Part shown: positions 6,577-12,912 of the stretch, one piece after another
How the letters are laid out: each line of letters begins with the position of its first letter
Position numbering within the stretch: position 1 is the first letter of the stretch
NCBI GenBank assembly: GCA_026392145.1
Contig: JAPLCS010000158.1
Span: 1-12,912 of the forward strand
DNA from: Fimbriimonadales bacterium
GTDB taxonomy: Bacteria; Armatimonadota; Fimbriimonadia; Fimbriimonadales; Fimbriimonadaceae
Direction of reading: 5' to 3'
Length of the DNA stretch: 12,912 nucleotides
Notes under the pieces: generated by a model
What the model saw: only the letters and a program-made list of their open reading frames with translations
The model's database searches: none
Told to the model about the DNA's origin: nothing
Translations under genes and position numbers: made by a program

Positions 6577-9240
6577 TTACAAACCACGCAACTCCTGCTC
6601 AGCAATTAAGCCAATCCCACTCTTACTACCTACTTCGAAGACAACTTGCTCAAGAGTTCGTTTTGCGGCTTCTAAGAGACCGATTTTTTTCTGCAACTGA
6701 CCGATTTCAAGTCTAAATTGAGACCTACGAACTACCGCTGCCTTGCATTCAGCAAGATACTTACCAGCATTTCCTGGGACGGAAAGAGATTCAATGTAGC
6801 CGACACTGGCCATTCTCCCAAAGGTATCAACAGCAAAGAATGTTTTTCCAAAAATATATGTTTTAAACTCGGGTTCATTAATTGCTCTTTCGTACCAATA
6901 TGTAACGTTTTGATCGTACAATGCCATTTTTTTGTACATTTGTTGAAGTTCTTTTGTACGAGAATCTCTAACTAATAGCGAATCGATGAAGGGATTCTTA
7001 ACCTGAATCATGATTGATTCAGCTGCATACGAAGACCCATCTTGTCCAATTCCTACTACTTTGAAAGAGGCCTTTCCAGTTGGTACGTTTAGCAATGAAA
7101 CTAAAACTTGCTGTTGAGAAACTGAGTTCTCAGCTATCTTGGCACCATCAAAAAATATCTGGTAAGAAGCTATTTGCTGCCCAGAATGCGGTTTGATATC
7201 AATAGGAACTTTGGTTCGAGTACCTTCAACAACAAAGGTAGACGTTTCAAATTCGGAGGCCAATTTAAATCTAGGTTTTATCTCCAATGTTGACAACAGA
7301 GGGGGAAACACTTCTCCGTTTTTGTTTGACTGTACCGTCCAGAATGAATAGCTGCCGGGAGGCAACTGGCGTGAGTCTATGGAAAATTCGAGTGCGCTTG
7401 CAACTCTACCAAGGTAGCCGCTTGGTGTAAAGATGTCGGTGATTTCAGAGATAACCTCGGCATTAATTATTTTAATTTGATCGCCATAAGCGCCTAGCTT
7501 CAGGCCGTTCGACCTATTAATGAATTTGGATTTTACATCTGCTTTAAGAAGTTCAATTGGTTTGCGAAGTCTATCAACGCCTATGAGGCGAACTCTTTGA
7601 ATGTCTCCATCACGATTAGATGTCTCAAATGAAAAATGGGGCAAGTTATGAATACTTGTAACAGGTTGCGTACGAACTTCTCTCCCATCAACGAATAAAG
7701 TGATTTCAATAAGAGTAATGTCGCCTCTATCAAAGATGGGAGCAAATTCGATAACTTGAGTATTGAACACAGTTACCCTTGATTCACGTGCACTAATCAG
7801 GAGTCTGCCAAGTGATGATGACCGATATACAGGTGTTGGCGACCTGTCAACGGAAGAAACTCTAGAAAACTCCGACAAGACAGTTTGTACGGCTGGCAGA
7901 CTTGGATTGAACTTCTGTGTCAACGATTCTGATTTCACGTCAGTGCTTGAAGTTTTTTTTCGTGAATTTGATATGAGTGCGGCAATACTCATTTGCTTAA
8001 TTTTGATTGCGAAATCGTATGCATCGTCGCCTGCACCATCTCGTATGAATGTGTTAGCTCCTGAATCAAGCAAAAGTCGTACGACCTGAGTATTTCCCGA
8101 TTTGATACCAAAATGTAATACGGTTTTAGCATTGTTATCAGCCCAACCACTATTCTCAATTCCTTTGTTGTTTATATTTGCTCCTTTAGAAATTAGAAAA
8201 TTGGCAATTTCGACTTTCCCACCCAATGCAGCGTTACTTAAAGCAGTATTACCTTCTAGATTTCTGTATTCAATGTTTGCACCATACTCAACCAACATTT
8301 TTACAGCAACAAGGTTTCCTGAATCGACGGCGAAATGAAGTGGTGAGTATTTGCTAGTTTTTACAACCTCATTTGGATTTGCTTTATTTTCTAACAGAAC
8401 TTTAAGAGCTTCGGTTTGACCGTTTTTACTCGAGTAATGAAGACAATTGAATCCATTGGAATCAATTGATTTTTGATTTGCTCCTTTCATAACAAGTAAC
8501 TTGACTGTGGCAGAATCCCCGATTTCACATGCATGCATCAGAGGAGTCATAATGTGACCGTTCTCTGTACGCTGGCACTCTAAGTCTGCACCATTTTCAA
8601 TCAGTATTTTTGCGATGTTGACCAATTTTCGTTCGACAGCCCAATGCAATGGAGTCACATTAAACTGTGCGCGACTATTAATATTGCAGTGATTCTCGAT
8701 TAAAAATTTAACAATTTTTTCTTGATTGTTATAGCTAGCATGATGAAGAAGGGATCGTCCAAGAATATCTAAATTATTCAGATTATCGCCACTGTCATGT
8801 AATAATTTAAGTGATCGGAGAGCACCCTTTATCGAGGCATATGTAGCTAAATTGTAACCAATACCATCTCGGAAACTAATTACTGCTCCATTTTTAATTA
8901 AATACTCAACAATTTCCGATTTATCTTCAACTACAGAATAATGAATTGCAGGATGCTTTTCTCTGTCCAAATAGTTTATATCCGCTCCAGCATCAATCAA
9001 TGTTTTGCAAATTTCAAGATTTCCATGTCGGCAGGCTAGCATGAGAGGCGTTTGCCCTGACCTAGTCTCAGAATTTAAGTTGACTCTTGTGATTTCTAGT
9101 ATTTTTTTTAGCTTGGATAAGTCATTTGCTTGTACTGCATCATGAATATCATCAGAGAATGCTACGCTTGCTAGGATTACAAAGGCGACTGTATTTGCAA
9201 TTTTTTTAATGACAGAAAAATCAATTGTGGTTTTCATCAT
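6577..9240 (-). CDS. Exported ankyrin-repeat protein with Ig-like domains and C-terminal helical region
   Basis: An 887-residue protein. Residues 1-28 look like a signal peptide (basic start, hydrophobic core NTVAFVILASVAFS, then acidic DD). Residues about 33-424 hold roughly 12 ankyrin repeats, several near consensus (SGQTPLMLACRHGNLEI at 61-77, VTPLHWAVERKL at 195-206, TVLHFGIKSGNTQVVRLLL at 373-391). Residues 425-480 are a serine/threonine-rich, low-complexity linker. About 490-750 are beta-rich and resemble two or three Ig-like modules (FVDGREV at 516-522, FFDGAKI at 696-702). Residues 750-887 are largely helical, with a coiled-coil-like end. No catalytic motif is seen; binding of protein partners is inferred from the ankyrin repeats. 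The coding DNA is markedly A/T-rich next to gpsA and gatA (18 of 60 bases G/C at 8701-8760, against 38 of 60 at 5401-5460), suggesting acquisition. Two ATG codons stand in tandem at 9240 and 9237. A good promoter lies 13 nt upstream. Confidence 0.88.
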   Translation of the reverse strand: MMKTTIDFSVIKKIANTVAFVILASVAFSDDIHDAVQANDLSKLKKILEITRVNLNSETRSGQTPLMLACRHGNLEICKTLIDAGADINYLDREKHPAIHYSVVEDKSEIVEYLIKNGAVISFRDGIGYNLATYASIKGALRSLKLLHDSGDNLNNLDILGRSLLHHASYNNQEKIVKFLIENHCNINSRAQFNVTPLHWAVERKLVNIAKILIENGADLECQRTENGHIMTPLMHACEIGDSATVKLLVMKGANQKSIDSNGFNCLHYSSKNGQTEALKVLLENKANPNEVVKTSKYSPLHFAVDSGNLVAVKMLVEYGANIEYRNLEGNTALSNAALGGKVEIANFLISKGANINNKGIENSGWADNNAKTVLHFGIKSGNTQVVRLLLDSGANTFIRDGAGDDAYDFAIKIKQMSIAALISNSRKKTSSTDVKSESLTQKFNPSLPAVQTVLSEFSRVSSVDRSPTPVYRSSSLGRLLISARESRVTVFNTQVIEFAPIFDRGDITLIEITLFVDGREVRTQPVTSIHNLPHFSFETSNRDGDIQRVRLIGVDRLRKPIELLKADVKSKFINRSNGLKLGAYGDQIKIINAEVISEITDIFTPSGYLGRVASALEFSIDSRQLPPGSYSFWTVQSNKNGEVFPPLLSTLEIKPRFKLASEFETSTFVVEGTRTKVPIDIKPHSGQQIASYQIFFDGAKIAENSVSQQQVLVSLLNVPTGKASFKVVGIGQDGSSYAAESIMIQVKNPFIDSLLVRDSRTKELQQMYKKMALYDQNVTYWYERAINEPEFKTYIFGKTFFAVDTFGRMASVGYIESLSVPGNAGKYLAECKAAVVRRSQFRLEIGQLQKKIGLLEAAKRTLEQVVFEVGSKSGIGLIAEQELRGL

Positions 9241-9253
9241 GTGAGACTATTTG

Positions 9254-9282
9254 ATTTTATCCCCGACTTCCGTTTTAGTCAA
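9254..9282 (-). promoter_or_regulatory. Promoter of the ankyrin gene
   Basis: Read on the minus strand, TTGACT (plus 9277-9282) and TAAAAT (plus 9254-9259) are separated by exactly 17 bp, close to the sigma-70 consensus. Only 13 nt separate the -10 from the ATG, so the mRNA leader would be about 5-7 nt. No Shine-Dalgarno sequence can fit. Confidence 0.75.
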
Positions 9283-9300
9283 GAATTGAACAAGAATTGA
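9280..9300. repeat. Tandem 10-bp direct repeat abutting the ankyrin -35 box
   Basis: CAAGAATTGA occurs at 9280-9289 and again at 9291-9300, giving a period of 11 bp, about one helical turn. The promoter-proximal copy overlaps the -35 box by three bases. The placement suits a transcription-factor site just upstream of or touching -35. No factor can be named. Confidence 0.5.
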
Positions 9301-9619
9301 GTTTTCTTACATACATGTAACAGTGCATGACATATTGCTCTTTTAACCTGTGCATAGTTTTTTTGCAAAATTAACCTTTTGTGTTAATAAGAACCATTGC
9401 TAATAATCTTGATGTAGAGATCCTGTCAACCACTCCGATAATATTAAGCATGTATGGCTGTAAGAATTTAATTTACAGTATTTAGTTGAATCTGATTTTC
9501 GAACTTGCGTCAGTATCAGAAATAGATTCGGTCATGTAATTTCATTTGCTGGGCCAAGTGACCAGTTGGCTGAAGTGAATTGTTTTTTTTGTATAGCCAG
9601 CATCATTTTAATTGCCAGA
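9301..9619. other. A/T-rich divergent spacer between the ankyrin and nuclease genes
   Basis: No convincing gene was found in this stretch. It holds small inverted repeats: the palindrome TTTTGCAAAA (9361-9370), ATTAAC/GTTAAT (9370-9375, 9383-9388), CTGTAA/TTACAG (9458-9463, 9473-9478) and TCTGAT/ATCAGA (9491-9496, 9515-9520). On the minus strand a perfect TTGACA (plus 9424-9429) lies 18 bp from TATTAG (plus 9400-9405), a possible second, more distant ankyrin promoter. An in-frame TTG at 9566 would extend the nuclease frame by 22 residues, but this is not favoured. Confidence 0.45.
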
Positions 9620-9625
9620 TATAAT
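9620..9625 (+). promoter_or_regulatory. -10 box of the nuclease gene
   Basis: A perfect TATAAT lies only 6 nt before ATG 9632, so transcription would be expected to start at or next to the A of the start codon. No good -35 is seen at 16-18 bp upstream, so the promoter may need an activator. The position fits a leaderless mRNA. Confidence 0.55.
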
Positions 9626-9631
9626 TTTGTG

Positions 9632-10741
9632 ATGCCCTTAGAACTTGGTGTATGGAGAATTGATACAAAGCTGCAGAAGCTTAATACAGAAGCTTTGGAC
9701 TTTGAAGCAAGGCTTGAAAGTATTCTTGACCAGGATATTTCTATCACTTCTCCTGGTTGGATGGTAATCGGACGCCAGGTGTTGACTCCGCATGGGAAGT
9801 TTATAGATCTACTTGCAGTTGATTCGACTGGCAATTTAGTTGTATTGGAGCTCAAGAGAGATAAGACAGAGCGTGAAGTCGTTGCCCAACTCCTCGATTA
9901 CGGTTCTTGGGTCAGGGGACTGCGTGGAGAAGATATTGGTCCTATTTTTAACGCCTATCGGAAAAAGTATCATCCGAGTGAGCCAGATATATCCATTGAC
10001 ACCGCTTTTTGCAATCGATTTGGAACCAAGTCAATGCCTGATGAAATGAACGGTTCTCATGAACTGGTGATTGTTGGGTCATCGTTTGATGCGAGTACTG
10101 AACGGATTGTTAATTATTTACACGATGAGTATGGAGTTAGAATAAATGCTATTTTCTTTCGCGTTTTTCGTGACGGTGATCGGGAATTATTGACCCGAGC
10201 TTGGTTGCGCGATCCGACGGATTCTGATGAGGGGGTAGTTTCGAGCGGAACTGCTCATGGCAAGATTGAATGGAACGGTGAGTATTACGTCTCCTACGGT
10301 GATGATGAAAGTCGTTCATGGGACGACGCGTGTAAATATGGTTTTATCTCGGGTGGAGGTGGTCAATGGTATTCACGCACGCTGAACATGCTGAGCGTAG
10401 GTGATCGAATATGGGTAAATGTTCCCGGCTCTGGTTTCGTTGGAGTTGGAATAGTTGAGAGCGAGAGCACTCCTGTAAGTAATTTTTCTATTCAAGCTGA
10501 CGACGATTCCGAAATTCCTATTTTGGAAATGCCTCTTGTGGAACCTAAATTTGGGCATGATGTTGATAACGTAGAATTATGTGAGCATTTGGTTAAAGTT
10601 AGATGGCTCAAGATTTTGCCGAAATCCCGTGCTGTGTCTGAGCTAGGTTTTTTTGGCAACCAAAATACTGTCGCCAGACCGCGTAACGCAAAATGGATTT
10701 ACACTATCGACCGGCTTAAAGAGAAATTTGGGATTGAGTAA
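9632..10741 (+). CDS. NucS/DUF91-type PD-(D/E)xK nuclease with an unidentified C-terminal domain
   Basis: A 369-residue protein. Residues about 20-100 form a PD-(D/E)xK nuclease core of the NucS/DUF91 kind: KFIDLLAVD (Asp59), LVVLELKRDK (Glu73, Lys75) and the downstream Gln86 in AQLLDYGSWVR. Residues 143-193 continue the pattern seen in bacterial DUF91 proteins, with ELVIVGSSFDASTERIVNYL and an FFRVF...LTRAWL stretch. Residues about 212-369 form a separate domain with SWDDACKYGFISGGGG (229-244), GDRIWVNVPGSGFVGVG (257-273) and a C-terminal RNAKWIYTIDRLKEKF helix. The middle motif looks PUA/EVE-like, but this is only a resemblance. The start ATG 9632 gives the usual N-terminus MPLEL...; an earlier TTG at 9566 would add a hydrophobic stretch unlike a nuclease. 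A cytoplasmic role on DNA is expected. Repair, restriction of modified DNA, or defence remain possible. Confidence 0.82.
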   Translation: MPLELGVWRIDTKLQKLNTEALDFEARLESILDQDISITSPGWMVIGRQVLTPHGKFIDLLAVDSTGNLVVLELKRDKTEREVVAQLLDYGSWVRGLRGEDIGPIFNAYRKKYHPSEPDISIDTAFCNRFGTKSMPDEMNGSHELVIVGSSFDASTERIVNYLHDEYGVRINAIFFRVFRDGDRELLTRAWLRDPTDSDEGVVSSGTAHGKIEWNGEYYVSYGDDESRSWDDACKYGFISGGGGQWYSRTLNMLSVGDRIWVNVPGSGFVGVGIVESESTPVSNFSIQADDDSEIPILEMPLVEPKFGHDVDNVELCEHLVKVRWLKILPKSRAVSELGFFGNQNTVARPRNAKWIYTIDRLKEKFGIE

Positions 10742-10862
10742 GTTGAAAGAGTTATAAAATTCTTCACGGATGTAGTGATAATGATTTTAATTCCAGATTG
10801 AGTACTTTACGGATTTTTACTTAGTTGGCAGTAAGCAGTTAGCTGAATTTACGATTCATCGC
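10742..10862. other. Short spacer between the nuclease and protease genes
   Basis: The spacer is 121 bp to the -10 box. It is A/T-rich, and I see no hairpin followed by a T run, so the nuclease transcript has no obvious intrinsic terminator here. Confidence 0.4.
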
Positions 10863-10868
10863 TATAAT
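10863..10868 (+). promoter_or_regulatory. -10 box of the metzincin gene
   Basis: A perfect TATAAT ends 8 nt before ATG 10877, again placing the expected transcription start within one or two bases of the start codon. The best -35 is a weak TTAGCT (10839-10844) at 18 bp. No Shine-Dalgarno sequence precedes the ATG. Confidence 0.5.
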
Positions 10869-10876
10869 TGGTTAGT

Positions 10877-11923
10877 ATGGAAAGGAGTTGGAGTTTGCCT
10901 TCGGTGCCTAATTCGCTACCAAAGTCACTAGAGCATTGTCGGCGAATGGCTTCCATTTTGGGCTTTGCGGTTGCTGGTTTTGTCGCTATAGGCAGTGCTC
11001 CAGCAGGGATGCAACCACCTCTTTCTCCCTCTGGAATTGATTCAACTTCTGTTGTGTTGGCACCTGCTGTGGACCGGCAATTTCCTTTGAAATGGCGCAT
11101 GGGAACTATTGACCCTCGGTTTGGGCTTGATGCTGGCGAAGTTAAGCAGGCGGTGGAACAAGCAATACGACTTTGGGAGTCCACGGCAGAAAAGCGGTTA
11201 TTTGTTTATGATCGTTCTTCAGGGTTTCCGGTCAATTTGGTTTACGACTCTCGCCATGCGGGGCGGGTAGCTGCTAGGCAGGCAAAAGAGCGCCTTGATA
11301 GTATGAAATCGGATATCGGAAGTGCCAAGGATGCGGTTAAAGCTGCTCAAGACAATTACAAGCTAAAGCTAAGCTTATTTGAGGTTTCGCAGTCGGCATA
11401 TCGCAGAAAGTTAGAGGACTATAACCGAGATGTTGAGTATTGGAATAGAAATGGTGGTGCGCCAGCCTCTGTTGTCAGTCGACTGAATGCAGAGCGGCAA
11501 AATCTGGAGATTGACAGGGGTCGTTTAAGGTTAGAAGAACAGGAAGTTGACTCCCTAAGAACCGACGTGAATGATAAGATTGATGCCTATAATTCTTTGC
11601 TTTCTCGCTACAATTCAGCTGCGAACAGTTTTAATCGCACTTTTGGTAAGGCTGTGGAGATGAGCGTTGGCGAAACGGCTATACGTGGTTCCAAGGTAGG
11701 CAGAATCAACATCTTTTCATTTGAAAGCAATACTCACTTGGCGGTGATTTTGGCGCATGAACTCGGACATGCGCTTGGACTGAAGCATGTTAAGGGACAA
11801 GACTCTATCATGGTGGCGGTGGAAGAGGGAGAAAGTGCTTCTCGATTTTTGTTATTATCTGCCGCTGACCGGGCAGAACTTCAAACCCGTGTACTGAGTA
11901 AATTCCGCTCTAAAAAGAATTGA
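10877..11923 (+). CDS. Exported metzincin (matrixin-like) zinc metalloprotease with an inserted helical hairpin
   Basis: A 348-residue protein. The zinc motif HELGHALGLKH is at 294-304: His294, His298 and His304 bind zinc and Glu295 is the catalytic base. SIM at 310-312 can supply the Met-turn. Residues about 68-124 look like the first half of a matrixin domain (FPLKWRMG, then AVEQAIRLWESTAEKRLFVYD, then VNLVYDS). Between this and the zinc helix, residues about 127-255 are a charged, strongly helical segment with a turn at NGGAPAS (192-198), probably an antiparallel coiled coil. Residues 24-44 form a hydrophobic signal-like segment preceded by CRR, so export is likely. ATG 10946 (residue 24) is an alternative start that would place the signal peptide at the very N-terminus. 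A TTG at 10868 is also in frame. ATG 10877 is preferred because TATAAT ends 8 nt before it. The substrate is unknown. Confidence 0.85.
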   Translation: MERSWSLPSVPNSLPKSLEHCRRMASILGFAVAGFVAIGSAPAGMQPPLSPSGIDSTSVVLAPAVDRQFPLKWRMGTIDPRFGLDAGEVKQAVEQAIRLWESTAEKRLFVYDRSSGFPVNLVYDSRHAGRVAARQAKERLDSMKSDIGSAKDAVKAAQDNYKLKLSLFEVSQSAYRRKLEDYNRDVEYWNRNGGAPASVVSRLNAERQNLEIDRGRLRLEEQEVDSLRTDVNDKIDAYNSLLSRYNSAANSFNRTFGKAVEMSVGETAIRGSKVGRINIFSFESNTHLAVILAHELGHALGLKHVKGQDSIMVAVEEGESASRFLLLSAADRAELQTRVLSKFRSKKN

Positions 11924-11930
11924 GCGGAAT
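11902..11930. terminator. Hairpin between convergent genes, overlapping the protease stop
   Basis: ATTCCGCTC (11902-11910) and GAGCGGAAT (11922-11930) form a perfect 9-bp stem with an 11-nt loop that contains the last codons of the protease; the downstream arm starts on the second base of its TGA. The loop is A-rich on the plus strand and the following T run is short. It may act in both directions, since the GH130 gene ends 14 bp further on the opposite strand. Confidence 0.6.
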
Positions 11931-11944
11931 AATTGTTTTCCTGT

Positions 11945-12912
11945 TTATGGGGTGTTGGTGGGGATGATGTCGGTTGGGAAGCCGGTTTCGATGTTGTTGG
12001 CGTCGAGCCAGGTGAGCATTTGGCGGATGCTGCCGGTTGCCATACAGATGCTAGTATCTGCGGCGCCATAGTAGATGTGGATTGTGTCTCCGTCTTCGGC
12101 TACGGTGTAGCCGGTGGGAAAGACGACGTGGCTGACGTCGCCGGTGACTTCGTAGTCGGCTTCGGGGCCGAACATCCAACTCCGTCCGCGTTTTAGGCAG
12201 ATTTCGGGGTGTTCGTTGTCAAAAAGCTCGAGTCCTACGCGGTAGAGTGAGCCTGAGGCGTGGTGCCTGACTCCGTGGTACATGACCAGCCATCCTTGGT
12301 CGGTTGGGATTGGTGGGGGGGAGAGTCCGATTTTGTTTGCGTCCCACCATGCGCCTCGGTGGGCTGGGAGCATGATGATGTGGCTTCCCCAGTTTTTGAG
12401 GTCGGGAGAATACGAGAGCCACATGTGGGCTCCCATTTCGTTGGAGGGGCGGTGCACCAGGGAGAATTCTCCGTTGAAGCGGCGCGGGAAGATGGCGGCG
12501 TCTTTGTCGTCGGCATGCATCACGAGGCCGTGGCGTTCGAAGGTTTTGAAGTCCTTGGTTGAGGCAATTGCAACGCCTGGTCCCGATCTACCAAATGCGG
12601 TGTAAGCGATGAGGTACTCGTCCACGTCTGCCATGTAGGTGATTCGTGGGTCTTCGATTCCCCAGATTTCTTCGGGATAGTTTTCGGGGTCTGGACAGAG
12701 TGTGGGTTGTGGGTCGATTTCCCAGCCGTCGACTCCGTTTTTTGATCGTGCGGCGCAGAGGTGAGATAGCCCGGTTCGACTTTCTACCCTGCAGAGTAAG
12801 AGGGTGGTTCCGTCTTTGAGGGTTGTCGCGCCGGGATTGAAAACTGCGTGGACTGGGTAGGGCCAATCTGCTGCGGTTAGGATGGGGTTATTGCGGTTCC
12901 GGCTAAGGAGTA
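11945..12912 (-). CDS. GH130 family beta-mannoside phosphorylase/glycosidase, N-terminus cut by window edge
   Basis: The minus-strand frame stays open from the stop at 11945-11947 to the right edge, giving 321 visible residues. The apparent ATG at 12634 is internal. GH130 enzymes are five-bladed beta-propellers that phosphorolyse or hydrolyse beta-mannosides. Family features are NPIL near the visible start (8-11), FNPGATTL (24-31), RVESR (41-45), GIEDPRIT (84-91) with the conserved aspartate expected to be the catalytic acid, DAAIFPRR (127-134), and a C-terminal YYGAADTSI (281-289). GH130 proteins usually have about 320-350 residues and NPIL sits near their start, so only some 10-20 residues are probably missing. 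The EDPR, R-rich and YHG (201-203) segments look intact, which favours activity. Phosphorylase versus hydrolase cannot be decided here. Cytoplasmic action on imported manno-oligosaccharides is the usual role. Confidence 0.93.
   Translation of the reverse strand, partial: LLSRNRNNPILTAADWPYPVHAVFNPGATTLKDGTTLLLCRVESRTGLSHLCAARSKNGVDGWEIDPQPTLCPDPENYPEEIWGIEDPRITYMADVDEYLIAYTAFGRSGPGVAIASTKDFKTFERHGLVMHADDKDAAIFPRRFNGEFSLVHRPSNEMGAHMWLSYSPDLKNWGSHIIMLPAHRGAWWDANKIGLSPPPIPTDQGWLVMYHGVRHHASGSLYRVGLELFDNEHPEICLKRGRSWMFGPEADYEVTGDVSHVVFPTGYTVAEDGDTIHIYYGAADTSICMATGSIRQMLTWLDANNIETGFPTDIIPTNTP

Noticed and set aside
6540..6590. 8-bp inverted repeat TGCGTGGT/ACCACGCA around the end of the ankyrin gene
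   Set aside because: The loop is 35 nt and there is no adjacent T run. The neighbouring 6511-6538 hairpin is the far better terminator.
9566..9631. N-terminal extension of the nuclease gene from TTG 9566
   Set aside because: It would add a hydrophobic, cysteine-containing stretch before the natural MPLEL start of a cytoplasmic nuclease, and it spans a perfect TATAAT at 9620-9625. ATG 9632 is better.
12228..12238. Possible att-like copy of the tRNA-Asn T arm: TCGAGTCCTAC at 6478-6488 and at 12228-12238, each followed closely by GCGG
   Set aside because: The second copy lies inside the conserved GH130 coding sequence (VGLELF on the other strand), matches only 11 bp before an indel, and no integrase gene is present. 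A chance match is more likely.

Overview
The window is chromosomal DNA from a bacterium. Conserved housekeeping genes (gatC, gatA, gpsA, crcB and two tRNA genes with encoded CCA ends) flank a more A/T-rich accessory stretch. The lineage cannot be fixed from these genes alone. GatCAB, a secreted ankyrin/Ig-like protein, secreted proteases, a GH130 glycosidase and almost no Shine-Dalgarno sequences point away from enterics and Firmicutes. A diderm lineage such as Armatimonadota is a guess only.

Layout, left to right. 1-2551 (minus) is a tight gatC-gatA operon followed by an unidentified membrane protein that runs off the left edge. 2693-4702 (plus) is a divergently transcribed, membrane-anchored relative of the YyaL/DUF255 thioredoxin-plus-six-hairpin family that has lost its CxxC motif. 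tRNA-Ser(CGA) follows directly at 4711-4798. 4876-6326 (minus) is a crcB-gpsA pair: a fluoride channel and glycerol-3-phosphate dehydrogenase. 6373-6537 (plus) is a compact tRNA-Asn(GTT) unit with a readable promoter and a strong intrinsic terminator.

The accessory part begins after that terminator. 6577-9240 (minus) is an 887-residue exported protein with about 12 ankyrin repeats, Ig-like domains and a C-terminal helical region. A 391-bp divergent spacer separates it from a plus-strand protein at 9632-10741 that joins a NucS/DUF91-type PD-(D/E)xK nuclease domain to an unidentified, possibly PUA/EVE-like C-terminal domain. 10877-11923 (plus) is an exported metzincin-type zinc protease whose catalytic domain is interrupted by a long helical-hairpin insert. 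It converges on a GH130 beta-mannoside phosphorylase/glycosidase gene (minus) that is cut by the right edge; only its first few residues appear to be missing.

How the genes work together: GatCA belongs to the tRNA-dependent amidotransferase, but gatB is not here. gpsA supplies glycerol-3-phosphate for phospholipids and crcB removes fluoride. No joint role for the accessory genes can be shown. Their plain reading is nucleic-acid surveillance (the nuclease) and envelope or extracellular functions (ankyrin/Ig protein, protease, GH130). A recurring feature is a -10-like hexamer only 6-14 nt upstream of the ATG, without a Shine-Dalgarno sequence, which suggests leaderless or very short-leader mRNAs.
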